From positions 1-64,000 of the forward strand of contig NZ_JAJOZE010000009.1 of assembly GCF_021166585.1 (NCBI RefSeq): DNA of 64,000 nt, read 5' to 3'. The notes beneath the pieces are model-generated. The model made no database searches. It was given only the letters and a program-made list of their open reading frames with translations, and had not been told where the DNA came from. A program made the translations under genes and the position numbers. This document shows positions 33,645-42,776 of the stretch, piece by piece (position 1 is the first letter of the stretch; each line of letters begins with the position of its first letter). This DNA is from Metabacillus kandeliae. Lineage in GTDB: Bacteria > Bacillota > Bacilli > Bacillales > Bacillaceae.

Positions 33645-34808
33645 ATGGAAAATTTTACATATCAAAATCCAACAAAGCTGATTTTTGGCAAAGGCCAAGC
33701 TGAAGAATTAAAAAACGAAGTGCCTAAGTATGGAAAAAAGGTTCTTCTTGCATACGGCGGAGGAAGCATTAAGAGAAGCGGACTGTATGATCAGGTTTTA
33801 TCTCTTTTAAAAGAAATAGGAGCAGAGGTTTCTGAGCTTGCAGGAATCGAACCGAACCCGCGCCTCTCAACTGTTCAAAAAGGCGTTGAAATCTGCAAAA
33901 ATAATAACATCGATTTTATCCTTGCTGTTGGCGGAGGAAGTGTTATTGACTGCACAAAAGCCATTGCAGCAGGTGCTAAATATGACGGGGATGCATGGGA
34001 TATTGTGACGAAAAAGCATACTCCTTCAGATGCGCTGCCGTTTGGCACAGTGCTGACTCTTGCGGCAACAGGCTCTGAAATGAATTCTGGTTCTGTTATC
34101 ACGAACTGGGAAACAAAAGAGAAATACGGCTGGGGCAGCCCGCTGACATTCCCGAAATTCTCAATTCTTGATCCTGTTAATACGTTCAGTGTTCCAAAAG
34201 ATCATACAATTTACGGAATGGTCGATATGATGTCTCACGTATTTGAATCCTATTTCCGCAATACAACGAATGCATTGCTTCAGGATAGAATGTGTGAATC
34301 TGTTTTGAAAACAGTCATTGAAACAGCTCCAAAACTCATTGAAGACCTGGAAAATTATGAGTTGAGAGAAACCATTCTTTACAGCGGCACCATTGCTTTG
34401 AATGGCATCCTGCAAATGGGAGCCAGAGGAGACTGGGCCACTCATAATATCGAGCATGCTGTCTCAGCGGTTTACGACATTCCGCATGCTGGAGGACTTG
34501 CTATTTTGTTCCCTAACTGGATGAAGCATAACCTTGATGTGAACCTGTCCCGCTTTAAACAGCTAGCTGTCCGTGTTTTTGAAGTAAGCGAAGAAGGAAA
34601 ATCTGACCGTGACATCGCTCTTGAAGGAATTGAAAAACTTCGTGAGTTCTGGAGCAGCCTTGGTGCCCCTTCCCGTCTTGCCGATTATGACATTACAGAT
34701 GAAAACATTGAACTCATGGCAGATAAAGCGATGGCTAATGGACCGTTCGGAAACTTTAACAAATTGCAAAAACAGGATGTTACTGATATTCTTCAAGCGT
34801 CCTTGTAA
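33645..34808 (+). CDS. yugJ: Iron-containing alcohol dehydrogenase YugJ
   Basis: A 387-residue group III Fe-dependent alcohol (butanol) dehydrogenase, NAD(P)H-dependent. Start at ATG 33645 after GAGGAGG gives [15 protein letters not shown]. Motifs: [13 protein letters not shown] for the dinucleotide, metal-binding histidines in [11 protein letters not shown] and in [20 protein letters not shown]. All metal ligands appear present. Own terminator follows. Only one such gene here, where I recall a yugJ-yugK pair in B. subtilis. Confidence 0.9.
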   Translation: MENFTYQNPTKLIFGKGQAEELKNEVPKYGKKVLLAYGGGSIKRSGLYDQVLSLLKEIGAEVSELAGIEPNPRLSTVQKGVEICKNNNIDFILAVGGGSVIDCTKAIAAGAKYDGDAWDIVTKKHTPSDALPFGTVLTLAATGSEMNSGSVITNWETKEKYGWGSPLTFPKFSILDPVNTFSVPKDHTIYGMVDMMSHVFESYFRNTTNALLQDRMCESVLKTVIETAPKLIEDLENYELRETILYSGTIALNGILQMGARGDWATHNIEHAVSAVYDIPHAGGLAILFPNWMKHNLDVNLSRFKQLAVRVFEVSEEGKSDRDIALEGIEKLREFWSSLGAPSRLADYDITDENIELMADKAMANGPFGNFNKLQKQDVTDILQASL

Positions 34809-34820
34809 AAGATGAAAGCA

Positions 34821-34855
34821 AAGCCGCCAGTTTCTAGAAACTGGCGGCTTTTTTT
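34821..34855 (+). terminator. yugJ terminator
   Basis: AAGCCGCCAGTTTCTAG and its complement form an almost loopless long stem followed by TTTTT. Confidence 0.9.
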
Positions 34856-34907
34856 ATGAGATAAGAATTTATAAGTGTACTTAAATGGCTGAATGTCGGG
34901 ATTAGAT

Positions 34908-35158
34908 TTGTCCAGCTACAGCCGCTAGCCCCTCGAGTCGCTTCAAAAAATCCTAAAAAGTCAAAGTGCAGACTTTTCGGGATTTTCCGCAAGCAGCTGT
35001 CGGGGCTGAACGAGCGGCTTGCGCTTTTCTAAATTGTCCAGCTCCAGCGCCTAGCCCGATCTGAGTCACTTCACAAAAATCCAAAAAGTCAAACCCGGAC
35101 TTTTCGCATTTTTGCTCCAGTGCTTGTCGGGGCTGAACAAGGCGCTTCCGCTTTTCTA
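34908..35158. repeat. Covarying-stem repeat family A, locus 2 (two units)
   Basis: This 350-bp gene-free stretch consists mainly of two tandem units. Unit 1 uses the AGCCGCT / AGCGGCT stem, unit 2 the AGCGCCT / AGGCGCT stem. Both have a core hairpin around AAAAAGTC / GACTTTT. The second unit's left arm is degraded (CCCGATCTGAG in place of CCCCTCGAG). It abuts the acetyltransferase stop codon. Confidence 0.85.
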
Positions 35159-35665
35159 TTAAAGAGGCCTTCCCATCAAAATAACATCCGCATAAGTGCC
35201 GTCTGTGTATTTTATCTCCTTTAAGAGCCTTCCTTCCTCCCGAAAGCCCAGTTTTTGATAAAGCCTTCTGGCGATGAGGTTATTGGAAAACACTTCAAGG
35301 TTAATTTTTTCAAGCCCTGGCTGCTGTTCTGCCCATACAATCAGTTCATTCATCAAAAGCTTGCCGATGCCTTTGCCATGGTGGCTCTTTTTAACGGATA
35401 TTCCGAATGTGCAGGTATGGCGTTTTCTTAACCGGCGCTGCCTGTTGGCGGTAAGCATGCCGACAAGTGTCCTGCCGGAATAAGCTAAGAAAATGATCCC
35501 CCCATCCTCATAGGTTTGGCGTGTCCAAAATTCTTCATCCTCAACAGAATTAACGTACTCCATTGATGTAGAAATCATATAAGGGGTTTCATCCAATATT
35601 TTTTTTGTGTATTTTAATATGGCATATGAATCGGCAGCAGTAGCCTGGCGGATGCTGATCTTCAT
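35159..35665 (-). CDS. GNAT family N-acetyltransferase
   Basis: A 168-residue GNAT protein. The acetyl-CoA site motif A reads FGISVKKSHHGKGIGKLLM (about 88-106), with the RxxGxG/A-type loop as HHGKGIG; motif B contains NLIARRLYQKLGFREEGRLLKEI. Substrate unknown; sequences like this include ribosomal-protein and small-molecule acetyltransferases. Reading starts at ATG 35665 after GGAGGAAAG. Not part of an operon. Confidence 0.85.
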   Translation of the reverse strand: MKISIRQATAADSYAILKYTKKILDETPYMISTSMEYVNSVEDEEFWTRQTYEDGGIIFLAYSGRTLVGMLTANRQRRLRKRHTCTFGISVKKSHHGKGIGKLLMNELIVWAEQQPGLEKINLEVFSNNLIARRLYQKLGFREEGRLLKEIKYTDGTYADVILMGRPL

Positions 35666-35924
35666 CTTTCCTCCTCCGGATTTGCAATCGGCTCAAATAT
35701 GGCTGTGTTAAAGAAGAATGCCAAATTTAACAAAGCCAAAAATAAAAAGTCTCTATAAATAAATGTAACAGTTTTCAATAATTTGTTAATAGTTTTCTTT
35801 CCAATTAGGAAAATTTTTGGTGAACTTAAGGGAAATACGCGTCTGTGTGCATTGTTACCAGGCTTTTCTATCTGTAGTTTTTTAAAAAAGGGGAGAAGCT
35901 ACAAAGAAAAGGGGGATTGCTGAC

Positions 35925-36344
35925 ATGTTTGAAATTCCGTCAAAGATTGAAAATAAGATATTTAAGCTGCATTATCTGGAGGAAGAATTAAAGCCGCTCG
36001 GATATGTGATTGGGAGCGGCTGGGATTATGATAATGGGTATTTTGATTACAAAATCGATGATGAAGATGGTGTTCAATATTTGCGGGTCCCTTTTCAGGC
36101 AGTGGACGGGGAACTGGATACACCCCATGCCACTGTCAGACTGGGAACGCCGTTTTTGCTTTCCCACCAATACAAAAAAGGGCTTGATGATCACGCAGAG
36201 ACCGGGAATATTACAGCCTCTTTTAATCAATTTTCTGAACCTCATGACAAGGATTCTTATATTGCGGACAAATACCATAGCGTCGGCAGGGAATTGGCTC
36301 TTGAGCTTGAGAGCGTACTGCTGGGAGCGTCAATGAACGAATAA
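35925..36344 (+). CDS. yugN: YugN-like protein
   Basis: A 139-residue soluble protein of the YugN-like family: MFEIPSKIENKIFKLHYLEEEL at the N-terminus in two segments and GYVIGSGWDYDNGYFDYKID in the middle. AAAGGGGG precedes ATG. Its last 15 bases overlap the 3' end of convergent yugO. Function unknown. The 260-bp upstream region is AT-rich and holds its promoter, not resolved. Confidence 0.85.
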   Translation: MFEIPSKIENKIFKLHYLEEELKPLGYVIGSGWDYDNGYFDYKIDDEDGVQYLRVPFQAVDGELDTPHATVRLGTPFLLSHQYKKGLDDHAETGNITASFNQFSEPHDKDSYIADKYHSVGRELALELESVLLGASMNE

Positions 36345-37319
36345 GATCAGCTCTTCAGAAGCAGAGATTTGATAATCATGGGGGGGATTTAAAAAGGTTT
36401 CCTCCCCTTTTTTAATGCCCAAAAGAAGCTTTTCCTGGTTTAAATAATAGATGCTGGCCTCCAGAAATGATTTTCCTTCCATGCTTCCTGCTGCAAGAAT
36501 CTCAAAATGGTTTCCGGCAGCTGGATTCAGCTTTTCAAATAAATCAGACAGCCCTTTTTTGGAAAAGAGGCTGTTCATCATTAAATGGCTTGTGACTTCG
36601 GATGTTCGGATAATTTCATCAGCACCAGCCCGTTTGGCATTGTTCATGCTTTGTTCTGAAAGAATTTCACAGATCGTGTAAAGTCCGGGATTCAGTCCTT
36701 TTACAGCCAGCAGAGTAAGAATGGTCTGCCTGTCAGAATCAGCTTCGTCTTTATGCTGATCAGCCGTAATGATAATGCCGTCTGCTTTATGGATATTGGC
36801 TTTCAGCAAAACATCGTCCTCTGCCGCATTCCCTTTAATGAAATGGATATTATCCAAAAGAGGTGCTTCATAAAGGCTTTGATCAATCAATACCACCTTG
36901 CGTTTTGGCGCTGTCTTTCTCATTGTTTTGATCATTTCCCTTGCTTTAGCGTTCCATCCCACAACAATAAGATGGTCTTTGCTGCGAAAGGATACATGAC
37001 CTCTTGAATAAGAATGCTGCTTTTGGATGGCAGCTGCTGACAGGTGCGCAAAATAAGCGGTCAAAAAACCAGCTCCCAGCAGAATTAATATAATGCCGAT
37101 CAGTTTACCAATCGCTGTCACAGGCACTAAATCTCCGTAGCCCACAGTAGCGATCGTAACGACTGCCCACCAGATCCCATCATAATAATCCGGAAATTCC
37201 TTCGGTTCAGCCAGTGTAATCAGATAGGCGAAAATGAAAATAATCAGTATGACGGTTGATCCGATCCGAACAGAGAGCGGAAACTTCAGGAGCAGGGTAT
37301 AAAGTCGGTTATGCTTCAT
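36330..37319 (-). CDS. yugO: Potassium channel YugO
   Basis: A K+ channel with two membrane helices, the selectivity filter TIATVGYGDLVPVT, and a C-terminal RCK/TrkA-N domain (about 105-240: HLIVVGWNAKAREMI, VLIDQSL, INLPPHD-like tail). In B. subtilis YugO carries K+ signals in biofilms and is co-transcribed with mstX. I choose ATG 37319 (MKHNRLYTLL, 329 aa), eight bases after AAAGGA; the upstream in-frame ATG at 37343 would overlap the mstX end. Confidence 0.92.
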   Translation of the reverse strand: MKHNRLYTLLLKFPLSVRIGSTVILIIFIFAYLITLAEPKEFPDYYDGIWWAVVTIATVGYGDLVPVTAIGKLIGIILILLGAGFLTAYFAHLSAAAIQKQHSYSRGHVSFRSKDHLIVVGWNAKAREMIKTMRKTAPKRKVVLIDQSLYEAPLLDNIHFIKGNAAEDDVLLKANIHKADGIIITADQHKDEADSDRQTILTLLAVKGLNPGLYTICEILSEQSMNNAKRAGADEIIRTSEVTSHLMMNSLFSKKGLSDLFEKLNPAAGNHFEILAAGSMEGKSFLEASIYYLNQEKLLLGIKKGEETFLNPPHDYQISASEELILFVH

Positions 37320-37323
37320 CTGC

Positions 37324-37569
37324 TCAGTCCTTTTTTTCATCAAAAAACGAAAGCATTTCTTTTACAATTGTATTGATTTTATTCGACACTTTCTCTCTTC
37401 CGATTGAGTCGGCAGCCCTTTCAATGATTTTAGCCGTATCATCGGAAAAGTCGACCAATGGAACATCCTCTTCTGCTTCATTGTAGAATTGAATAAAAAC
37501 ATCAAGACCTTCATTCATTTTATCAATGGCTGTGCTTAAGGCCTCTTTTTCATCCTTTGAAATTTTCAT
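37324..37569 (-). CDS. mstX: Mistic (MstX), short form
   Basis: An 81-residue highly acidic protein homologous to Mistic, the membrane-associating helper encoded before the YugO channel. Beginning MKISKDEKEALSTAIDKMNE, it corresponds to the B. subtilis protein without its first ~27 residues, like the roughly 84-residue homologues known from other Bacillus species. GGGCGGTG precedes ATG 37569; the larger frame to 37755 has no better start. Four bases separate its stop from the yugO start. Confidence 0.88.
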   Translation of the reverse strand: MKISKDEKEALSTAIDKMNEGLDVFIQFYNEAEEDVPLVDFSDDTAKIIERAADSIGREKVSNKINTIVKEMLSFFDEKKD

Positions 37570-37828
37570 TTTTTCACCGCCCGGAAATTCCTGCTTGCCA
37601 ATAGTATGCGCGTATTTTGGGATGGTATTTGCAGATGATGAGAAAAATAGTGTAAGGGTACAAAGCACAGCAGCTGAATTGAGCAGATCTATCTGGAAAG
37701 AGCCATGCAGACTTTCCTTCCGGGCATCTCCTTTTTCAAGACAAATAACAGACAAAAGGTTTATGTTTGTCCTTCTGAGTAAAAAGAATAGAAAGATGGC
37801 TGTTTTATAAAGATAGGCAGCTGCTTAC

Positions 37829-37841
37829 AAGGAGGTGATCC
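37829..37841 (+). promoter_or_regulatory. Full-length Shine-Dalgarno upstream of yugS
   Basis: AAGGAGGTGATCC matches the whole complement of the 16S rRNA 3' end, but lies 25 bases before the yugS start and has no ATG/GTG/TTG at normal spacing. A second, ordinary site (AAGAGGG) serves yugS. It may load ribosomes or belong to a non-canonical leader ORF. Confidence 0.4.
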
Positions 37842-37866
37842 TTCTTCTGACGGAAGAGGGAATTCA

Positions 37867-39195
37867 TTGGTTATTTTAAATATTTTTTTAGTTTTCCTTT
37901 TGATTGCCATTACGGCTTATTTCGTTTCAATTGAATTTGCCATCGTACAGGTCAGAAGATCCCGCATTGATCAGCTTGTAGCAGAGGGTAATAAAAAAGC
38001 AGAAGCAGCAAAAAGGGTCATCACCAATCTTGATGAATACTTATCTGCCTGCCAGCTCGGCATTACTGTGACGGCTCTTGGCCTTGGGTGGCTTGGAGAG
38101 CCGACGGTACAGGTATTGCTTCACCCTGTTTTTGAAAAGATCGGCCTTCATGAATCATTGACAGCCATCCTTTCTTTTGTGCTGTCCTTTTTAATTATTA
38201 CTTACTTCAATGTGGTCATTGGGGAGCTGGCGCCAAAGACCATCTCCATTCAAAAGGCTGAAGCGATTACGCTTGGCTTCACGCCGTCACTGATCTTATT
38301 TCATAAAATTTCTTTGCCGTTTATTAAGATTCTGAATGGCTCTGCCCGGCTGATTGTGAAAATGACAGGTCTTGAGCCAACTAATGAAAGCGATATGGCA
38401 CATAGTGAAGAGGAGCTTAGAATCATCCTGTCCGAAAGCTATGAAAAAGGAGAAATCAATCAATCCGAGTACAGGTATGTGAACAAAATATTTGAATTTG
38501 ACAACAGGCTTGCCAGGGAAATTATGGTGCCGCGGACAGAGATGGTGACTGTAGCCCTTGAAAACAGCCTTGAAGAAAATCTTTCTATTATGAAGAATGA
38601 GAGATATACCAGGTATCCCGTTCAGGATGGCGAGAAGGATAACATTATTGGTGTTATCAATGTAAAGGAGCTATTTCAGGCACTGTATGAAAGCAGAGAG
38701 CTGGAAGGCGTCAAAGATTTAACACAGCTGATGAGACCCGTCATCATGGTGATTGAAACAGTATACATTCATGACCTCTTGATCCGGATGCAGAAGGAAA
38801 GAATTCATATTGCCATATTGGTTGATGAATATGGGGGAACAGCCGGGCTTGTTACGGTAGAGGACATACTGGAGGAAATTGTAGGGGAAATACAGGATGA
38901 GTTTGATGCAGACGAGCTGCCATACATACAAAAGCTTGGAGAAAACCGATATGTGGTTGATGGAAAAGCACTGATTGAAGAAATAAACGATGTGCTCGGC
39001 ACCTTTATTGAATCAGATGATATGGATACAATCGGCGGGTGGATTCTTTCACAGAACCTTGATATTCAGCAGGGAGAAAGCGTAATGGAGGACGATTATC
39101 AATTTAAAATAATGGAAATTGAAAACCACCACATTATCTCTGTTGAAATCAGCAAATTGCCGAAAACCGAGCAAGATGCAAACAATATAGAATAG
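37867..39195 (+). CDS. yugS: CorC/HlyC-type membrane protein YugS
   Basis: A 442-residue CNNM/CorC family protein: DUF21 membrane domain with four helices (1-180), a CBS pair (about 205-335, e.g. EIMVPRTEMVTV, YPVQDGEKDNIIGVINVKEL) and a C-terminal CorC/HlyC domain (about 345-430). Such proteins are linked to Mg2+ or Co2+ efflux. Start TTG 37867 follows AAGAGGG by six bases. Followed closely by the gltP/gltT-like gene. Confidence 0.9.
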   Translation: MVILNIFLVFLLIAITAYFVSIEFAIVQVRRSRIDQLVAEGNKKAEAAKRVITNLDEYLSACQLGITVTALGLGWLGEPTVQVLLHPVFEKIGLHESLTAILSFVLSFLIITYFNVVIGELAPKTISIQKAEAITLGFTPSLILFHKISLPFIKILNGSARLIVKMTGLEPTNESDMAHSEEELRIILSESYEKGEINQSEYRYVNKIFEFDNRLAREIMVPRTEMVTVALENSLEENLSIMKNERYTRYPVQDGEKDNIIGVINVKELFQALYESRELEGVKDLTQLMRPVIMVIETVYIHDLLIRMQKERIHIAILVDEYGGTAGLVTVEDILEEIVGEIQDEFDADELPYIQKLGENRYVVDGKALIEEINDVLGTFIESDDMDTIGGWILSQNLDIQQGESVMEDDYQFKIMEIENHHIISVEISKLPKTEQDANNIE

Positions 39196-39280
39196 AGGAC
39201 AATAAAATAGATTGAAAAAGCAGGCTGGTTTTGGTAGCATTAATTCGGTCTTTTATCCGTTAAATTGGAGGTATACTGAA

Positions 39281-40516
39281 TTGAAAGCTTACCGTTTCCC
39301 GATTATTCTGCTTTCATCTATTATTGCCGGTGCTGTAATCGGACTTATTTTTCAAGAAAAAGCCATGATCTTAAAGCCATTTGGCGATTTGTTTTTAAAT
39401 GGCATGTTTACGGTTGTCGTACCGCTTGTCTTTTTTACCATTTCTTCTTCTATTGCAGCAATGGGAGCAACAAAACGGCTCGGAAAAATTATGGGCAGCA
39501 TGTTCAGCGTGTTTCTGCTTACTGGAATCGCTGCGGCTATTTTTATGCTGATTGCCGTTTCCATTTTTCCGCCTGCAGAGGGAGTGAATTTAAAGCTTCA
39601 GCAGCCTGAAGCAGCAGAGCAAGTGACACTTGGCGACCAAATTGTCAGCACGTTCACTGTTTCTGATTTTGGAGAGCTTTTCTCCAGAAACAATATGCTG
39701 GCATTGATTGTCTTCGCTGTGTTCCTTGGATTGTCCGTTTCCCTTATCGGTGAAAAGGGAAAGCCGTTTGCCGCCTTCTTGTCTTCAGGTGCAGATGTTC
39801 TAATGAAGCTTGTGTCCATCATTATGCTGTATGCACCAATTGGGCTTGGCGCCTATTTTGCCACCCTTGTCGGCCAGTATGGACCTCTCCTGCTCGGAAC
39901 CTATTTTAAAGCAGGCATTCTTTATTACATTGCTTCAGTTATTTACTTCTTTGCGGCATTCACGCTATTTGTGTTTTTATCCGGAAAAGGACGGGCTGTT
40001 AAGATGTTTTGGAAAAATATGCTTTCTCCAACCATCACATCCTTGGCGACCTGCTCAAGCGCGGCATCTATCCCGGTAAATTTGGAAGCATCCAAAAAGA
40101 TGGGCATACCTGATGATATCCGTGAAATGACAGTGCCTCTTGGAGCAACAATGCATAAAGACGGTTCTGTTATGGGCGGTGTGCTGAAAATTGTCTTCCT
40201 GCTTGAGCTGTTTCATAAGCCTGTAGGAGGCTTTAGTACCTGGATCACCATTATCCTTGTTTCCCTTCTTGTCGGAACAGTTATGGGCGCCATTCCAAGC
40301 GGAGGCATGATAGGGGAAATGCTGATTCTTTCCTTATTCGGCTTTCCGCCTGAAGCCCTTCCGATTATCGCAGCGATCAGCACAATCATTGATCCGCCGG
40401 CAACGATGCTGAATGTCACTGGTGACAATGCGGCAGGAATGCTTACGGCAAGAATTGTGGAAGGGAAAAAATGGATGTTAATGAAAACAGGCAAAGAAAA
40501 GTCTAAAATTGCCTGA
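39281..40516 (+). CDS. Dicarboxylate/amino acid:cation symporter
   Basis: A 411-residue SLC1/DAACS transporter for glutamate, aspartate or C4-dicarboxylates with Na+ or H+. Motifs: the serine-rich reentrant loop SLATCSSAASIPVNLEAS, MTVPLGATMHKDGSVM and IDPPATMLNVTGDNAAGML. I place the start at TTG 39281 (MKAYRFPIILL), nine bases after GGAGG; the TTG at 39212 lacks a ribosome site. The substrate cannot be fixed from sequence alone. Terminator follows. Confidence 0.88.
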   Translation: MKAYRFPIILLSSIIAGAVIGLIFQEKAMILKPFGDLFLNGMFTVVVPLVFFTISSSIAAMGATKRLGKIMGSMFSVFLLTGIAAAIFMLIAVSIFPPAEGVNLKLQQPEAAEQVTLGDQIVSTFTVSDFGELFSRNNMLALIVFAVFLGLSVSLIGEKGKPFAAFLSSGADVLMKLVSIIMLYAPIGLGAYFATLVGQYGPLLLGTYFKAGILYYIASVIYFFAAFTLFVFLSGKGRAVKMFWKNMLSPTITSLATCSSAASIPVNLEASKKMGIPDDIREMTVPLGATMHKDGSVMGGVLKIVFLLELFHKPVGGFSTWITIILVSLLVGTVMGAIPSGGMIGEMLILSLFGFPPEALPIIAAISTIIDPPATMLNVTGDNAAGMLTARIVEGKKWMLMKTGKEKSKIA

Positions 40517-40523
40517 TCTGAGC

Positions 40524-40561
40524 AAAAAGCAGCCAGCCTTATAAAAGCTGGCTGCTTTTTT
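40524..40561 (+). terminator. Symporter gene terminator
   Basis: AAAAAGCAGCCAGC and GCTGGCTGCTTTTT form a long stem around CTTATAAAA, ending in T6. Confidence 0.9.
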
Positions 40562-40686
40562 AATGATACATACTGAAATATTATGGTGAATCTGAATTTT
40601 TGCTGAAATCGGCTTCCTCATAAGCTAAATAAATTATTGTTCTCTCCAGCAAGTTATTAAAGTATAATAATTTAAGTATTGAAAGA

Positions 40687-40702
40687 TTAAAAGCGTTTGC
40701 AA
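40687..40702 (+). promoter_or_regulatory. cre-like site upstream of yugT
   Basis: TTAAAAGCGTTTGCAA fits the CcpA operator consensus WTGNAANCGNWNNCAW except at one position (A for G at position 3). It lies 30 bp before the yugT start, so glucose repression by roadblock or promoter occlusion is likely. Confidence 0.55.
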
Positions 40703-40731
40703 TAGTTTGTTGCCAGGAAGGAGCACACAGC

Positions 40732-42396
40732 TTGAAAAGAACATGGTGGAAAGAAGCGACAGCTTATCAAATATACCCCCGCAGCTTTATGGATGCCAAT
40801 GGAGACGGGATTGGAGATTTGCAGGGAGTCATTTCAAAGCTTGATTATCTGCAGGATTTTGGAATCGATGTCATATGGATTTGCCCGATTTTTGAATCAC
40901 CGAATGCTGACAATGGTTATGATATCAGCGATTATCAGGACATTATGAAGGACTTCGGCAGCATGGAGGACTTTGATGAACTGCTTGCTGAAACGCATAA
41001 ACGCGGCATGAAACTGATTATGGACCTTGTGGTCAATCATACGAGTGATGAGCATCCATGGTTTATTGAATCCCGTACATCCAAAAACAGCGAAAAAAGA
41101 GACTGGTATATTTGGAGAGACGGCAAAGACGGCAAAGAGCCTAATAACTGGGAAAGCATTTTTAACGGCTCAGCATGGGAAAAAGATGAACTAACAGATC
41201 AGTATTACCTTCACGTGTTTGCCAAAAAACAGCCTGACTTAAATTGGGATAACACGGATATGCGCGAAGCAGTCTATAAAATGATCAACTGGTGGCTGGA
41301 TAAAGGAATTGACGGCTTCCGGGTGGATGCCATTTCTCATATAAAGAAAAAAGAAAACTTTCCTGATTTGCCGAACCCGTACGGTTTTCCATTTGTCCCA
41401 TCCTTTGATTACCATATGAACGTAGACGGCATTTTAACGCACTTAACAGAGCTGAAAGCGCAAACGTTTGCGCGATATGATATTATGACTGTCGGCGAAG
41501 CAAATGGTGTGCGCCTTGAGCAGGCAGAAGACTGGGTTGGCGAAAAGGACGGCATTTTCAACATGATTTTCCAATTTGAACATCTTGGTTTGTGGGATAC
41601 AGGAGTCAGCGGCTCTATTGATCTTGCAGAATTTAAAAAAACGATGACAAAATGGCAAAAAGGACTTGAAGGTCGAGGATGGAATGCCCTTTTCCTTGAA
41701 AACCATGATCAGCCGCGCTCTGTTTCAACATGGGGAAATGACACAATCTATTTAAATGAGAGCGCGAAGGCCCTTGCTGCCATGTACTTCTTTATGCAAG
41801 GAACGCCTTTTATTTATCAGGGACAGGAAATCGGAATGAAGAATGTTCATTTTGATTCTATTGTGGATTACGACGATGTAGCCATGAAAAATCTCTATCT
41901 GATTGAAACAGCCAAGGGAAGGCCGCACGAAGAAATCATGGAAATTATTTGGCATAAAGGAAGGGATAACTCCCGCACCCCAATGCAGTGGAACAAAGAA
42001 AAGAACGGCGGTTTCTCAAACGGGACACCATGGTTCGGCGCGAATTTAAACTATGTGAAGTGCAATGTTGAGGAGCAAATGTCTGATCCAGAATCTATTT
42101 ATCATTTTTACAAAAAAATGATTAATCTTCGAAAAGAAAATGATGTGCTTATTTATGGAAGCTATGATTGTATTCTTGACGAGGATAAACAGATTTATGC
42201 ATATACCAGAACGCTGGATGACCAAAAGGCGCTCATTATCTGCAATATCTCCGGACAAAAAGCATACTATCAGTACAGCAGCCTGCCGCTTTCCTCTGAA
42301 AAGCTCATGCTGGCAAACTATAAAACACAGTCTCATAAGCACACAACAGCATTTATGATGAAGCCTTACGAAGCAAGAGTCTATTTGCTGCAGTAA
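40732..42396 (+). CDS. yugT: GH13 alpha-glucosidase YugT
   Basis: A 554-residue cytosolic GH13 enzyme (oligo-1,6-glucosidase / exo-alpha-glucosidase type); length equals the B. subtilis YugT I recall. Catalytic residues are visible: nucleophile D199 in GFRVDAISH, acid/base E256 in VGEANG, and D326 in LENHDQPR; the first conserved region reads DLVVNHTSDEH. No signal peptide. TTG start at 40732 after AGGAGC. A cre-like site lies upstream and a 16-bp palindrome inside the gene. Confidence 0.9.
   Translation: MKRTWWKEATAYQIYPRSFMDANGDGIGDLQGVISKLDYLQDFGIDVIWICPIFESPNADNGYDISDYQDIMKDFGSMEDFDELLAETHKRGMKLIMDLVVNHTSDEHPWFIESRTSKNSEKRDWYIWRDGKDGKEPNNWESIFNGSAWEKDELTDQYYLHVFAKKQPDLNWDNTDMREAVYKMINWWLDKGIDGFRVDAISHIKKKENFPDLPNPYGFPFVPSFDYHMNVDGILTHLTELKAQTFARYDIMTVGEANGVRLEQAEDWVGEKDGIFNMIFQFEHLGLWDTGVSGSIDLAEFKKTMTKWQKGLEGRGWNALFLENHDQPRSVSTWGNDTIYLNESAKALAAMYFFMQGTPFIYQGQEIGMKNVHFDSIVDYDDVAMKNLYLIETAKGRPHEEIMEIIWHKGRDNSRTPMQWNKEKNGGFSNGTPWFGANLNYVKCNVEEQMSDPESIYHFYKKMINLRKENDVLIYGSYDCILDEDKQIYAYTRTLDDQKALIICNISGQKAYYQYSSLPLSSEKLMLANYKTQSHKHTTAFMMKPYEARVYLLQ
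41458..41473. promoter_or_regulatory. 16-bp perfect palindrome inside yugT
   Basis: GCGCAAACGTTTGCGC is a perfect palindrome of the CG-centred type bound by LacI/GalR-family regulators. It lies about 240 codons into yugT. It could be an intragenic operator or chance codon use (Ala-Gln-Thr-Phe-Ala). Confidence 0.3.
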
Positions 42397-42440
42397 TGGC
42401 AAGGATAGGGGCAGCCTGCGGGCGGGCCTCTATTTTTATT

Positions 42441-42600
42441 ATGGCTTTGTTAAATTTGACTGTTGATTTCCGTTGCAGGCGTCCGCTTTCCGCGGGGCGG
42501 GCCGCTTGAGCCTCCTCGGCGCCTTAGCGCCTGCGGGGTCTCACCTGTCCCGCTGCTCCCGCAGGAGTCTCCCGCCTGGAACGTAGATCAACAGGTGGGT
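42441..42600 (+). repeat. GC-rich MITE/REP-like repeat family B, copy 1
   Basis: Ends are imperfect inverted repeats: TGTTGATTTCCGTTGCAGGC with one more G at left, and CGCCTGGAACGTAGATCAAC plus A at right (17 of 21 pair). Inside are CCGCTTTCCGCGGGGCGGGC and GTCTCACCTGTCCCGCTGCT followed by CCCGCAGGAGTCTCCC. It fills most of the 380-bp gap between yugT and the diguanylate cyclase gene. No coding capacity. Confidence 0.85.
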
Positions 42601-42776
42601 AAAAACCAACATTCTTCTTAAACATAGCTTATTTTTTAATAATCTCAAGCAGACAGCGAATGGACAGATTTACCAGATGTAAACCCCCGATATAAAGATA
42701 AGAAAGGTTACTTTAAACAGGCGAAGTAGTAAAATAGTAAGCGGTTAGGCAATTCAATTTTTACAGGGGAATCAGC

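Noticed and set aside
37570-37755. N-terminal extension of mstX
   Set aside because: The homologous part starts at MKISKDEK with a usable ribosome site; upstream sequence does not resemble the B. subtilis extension.
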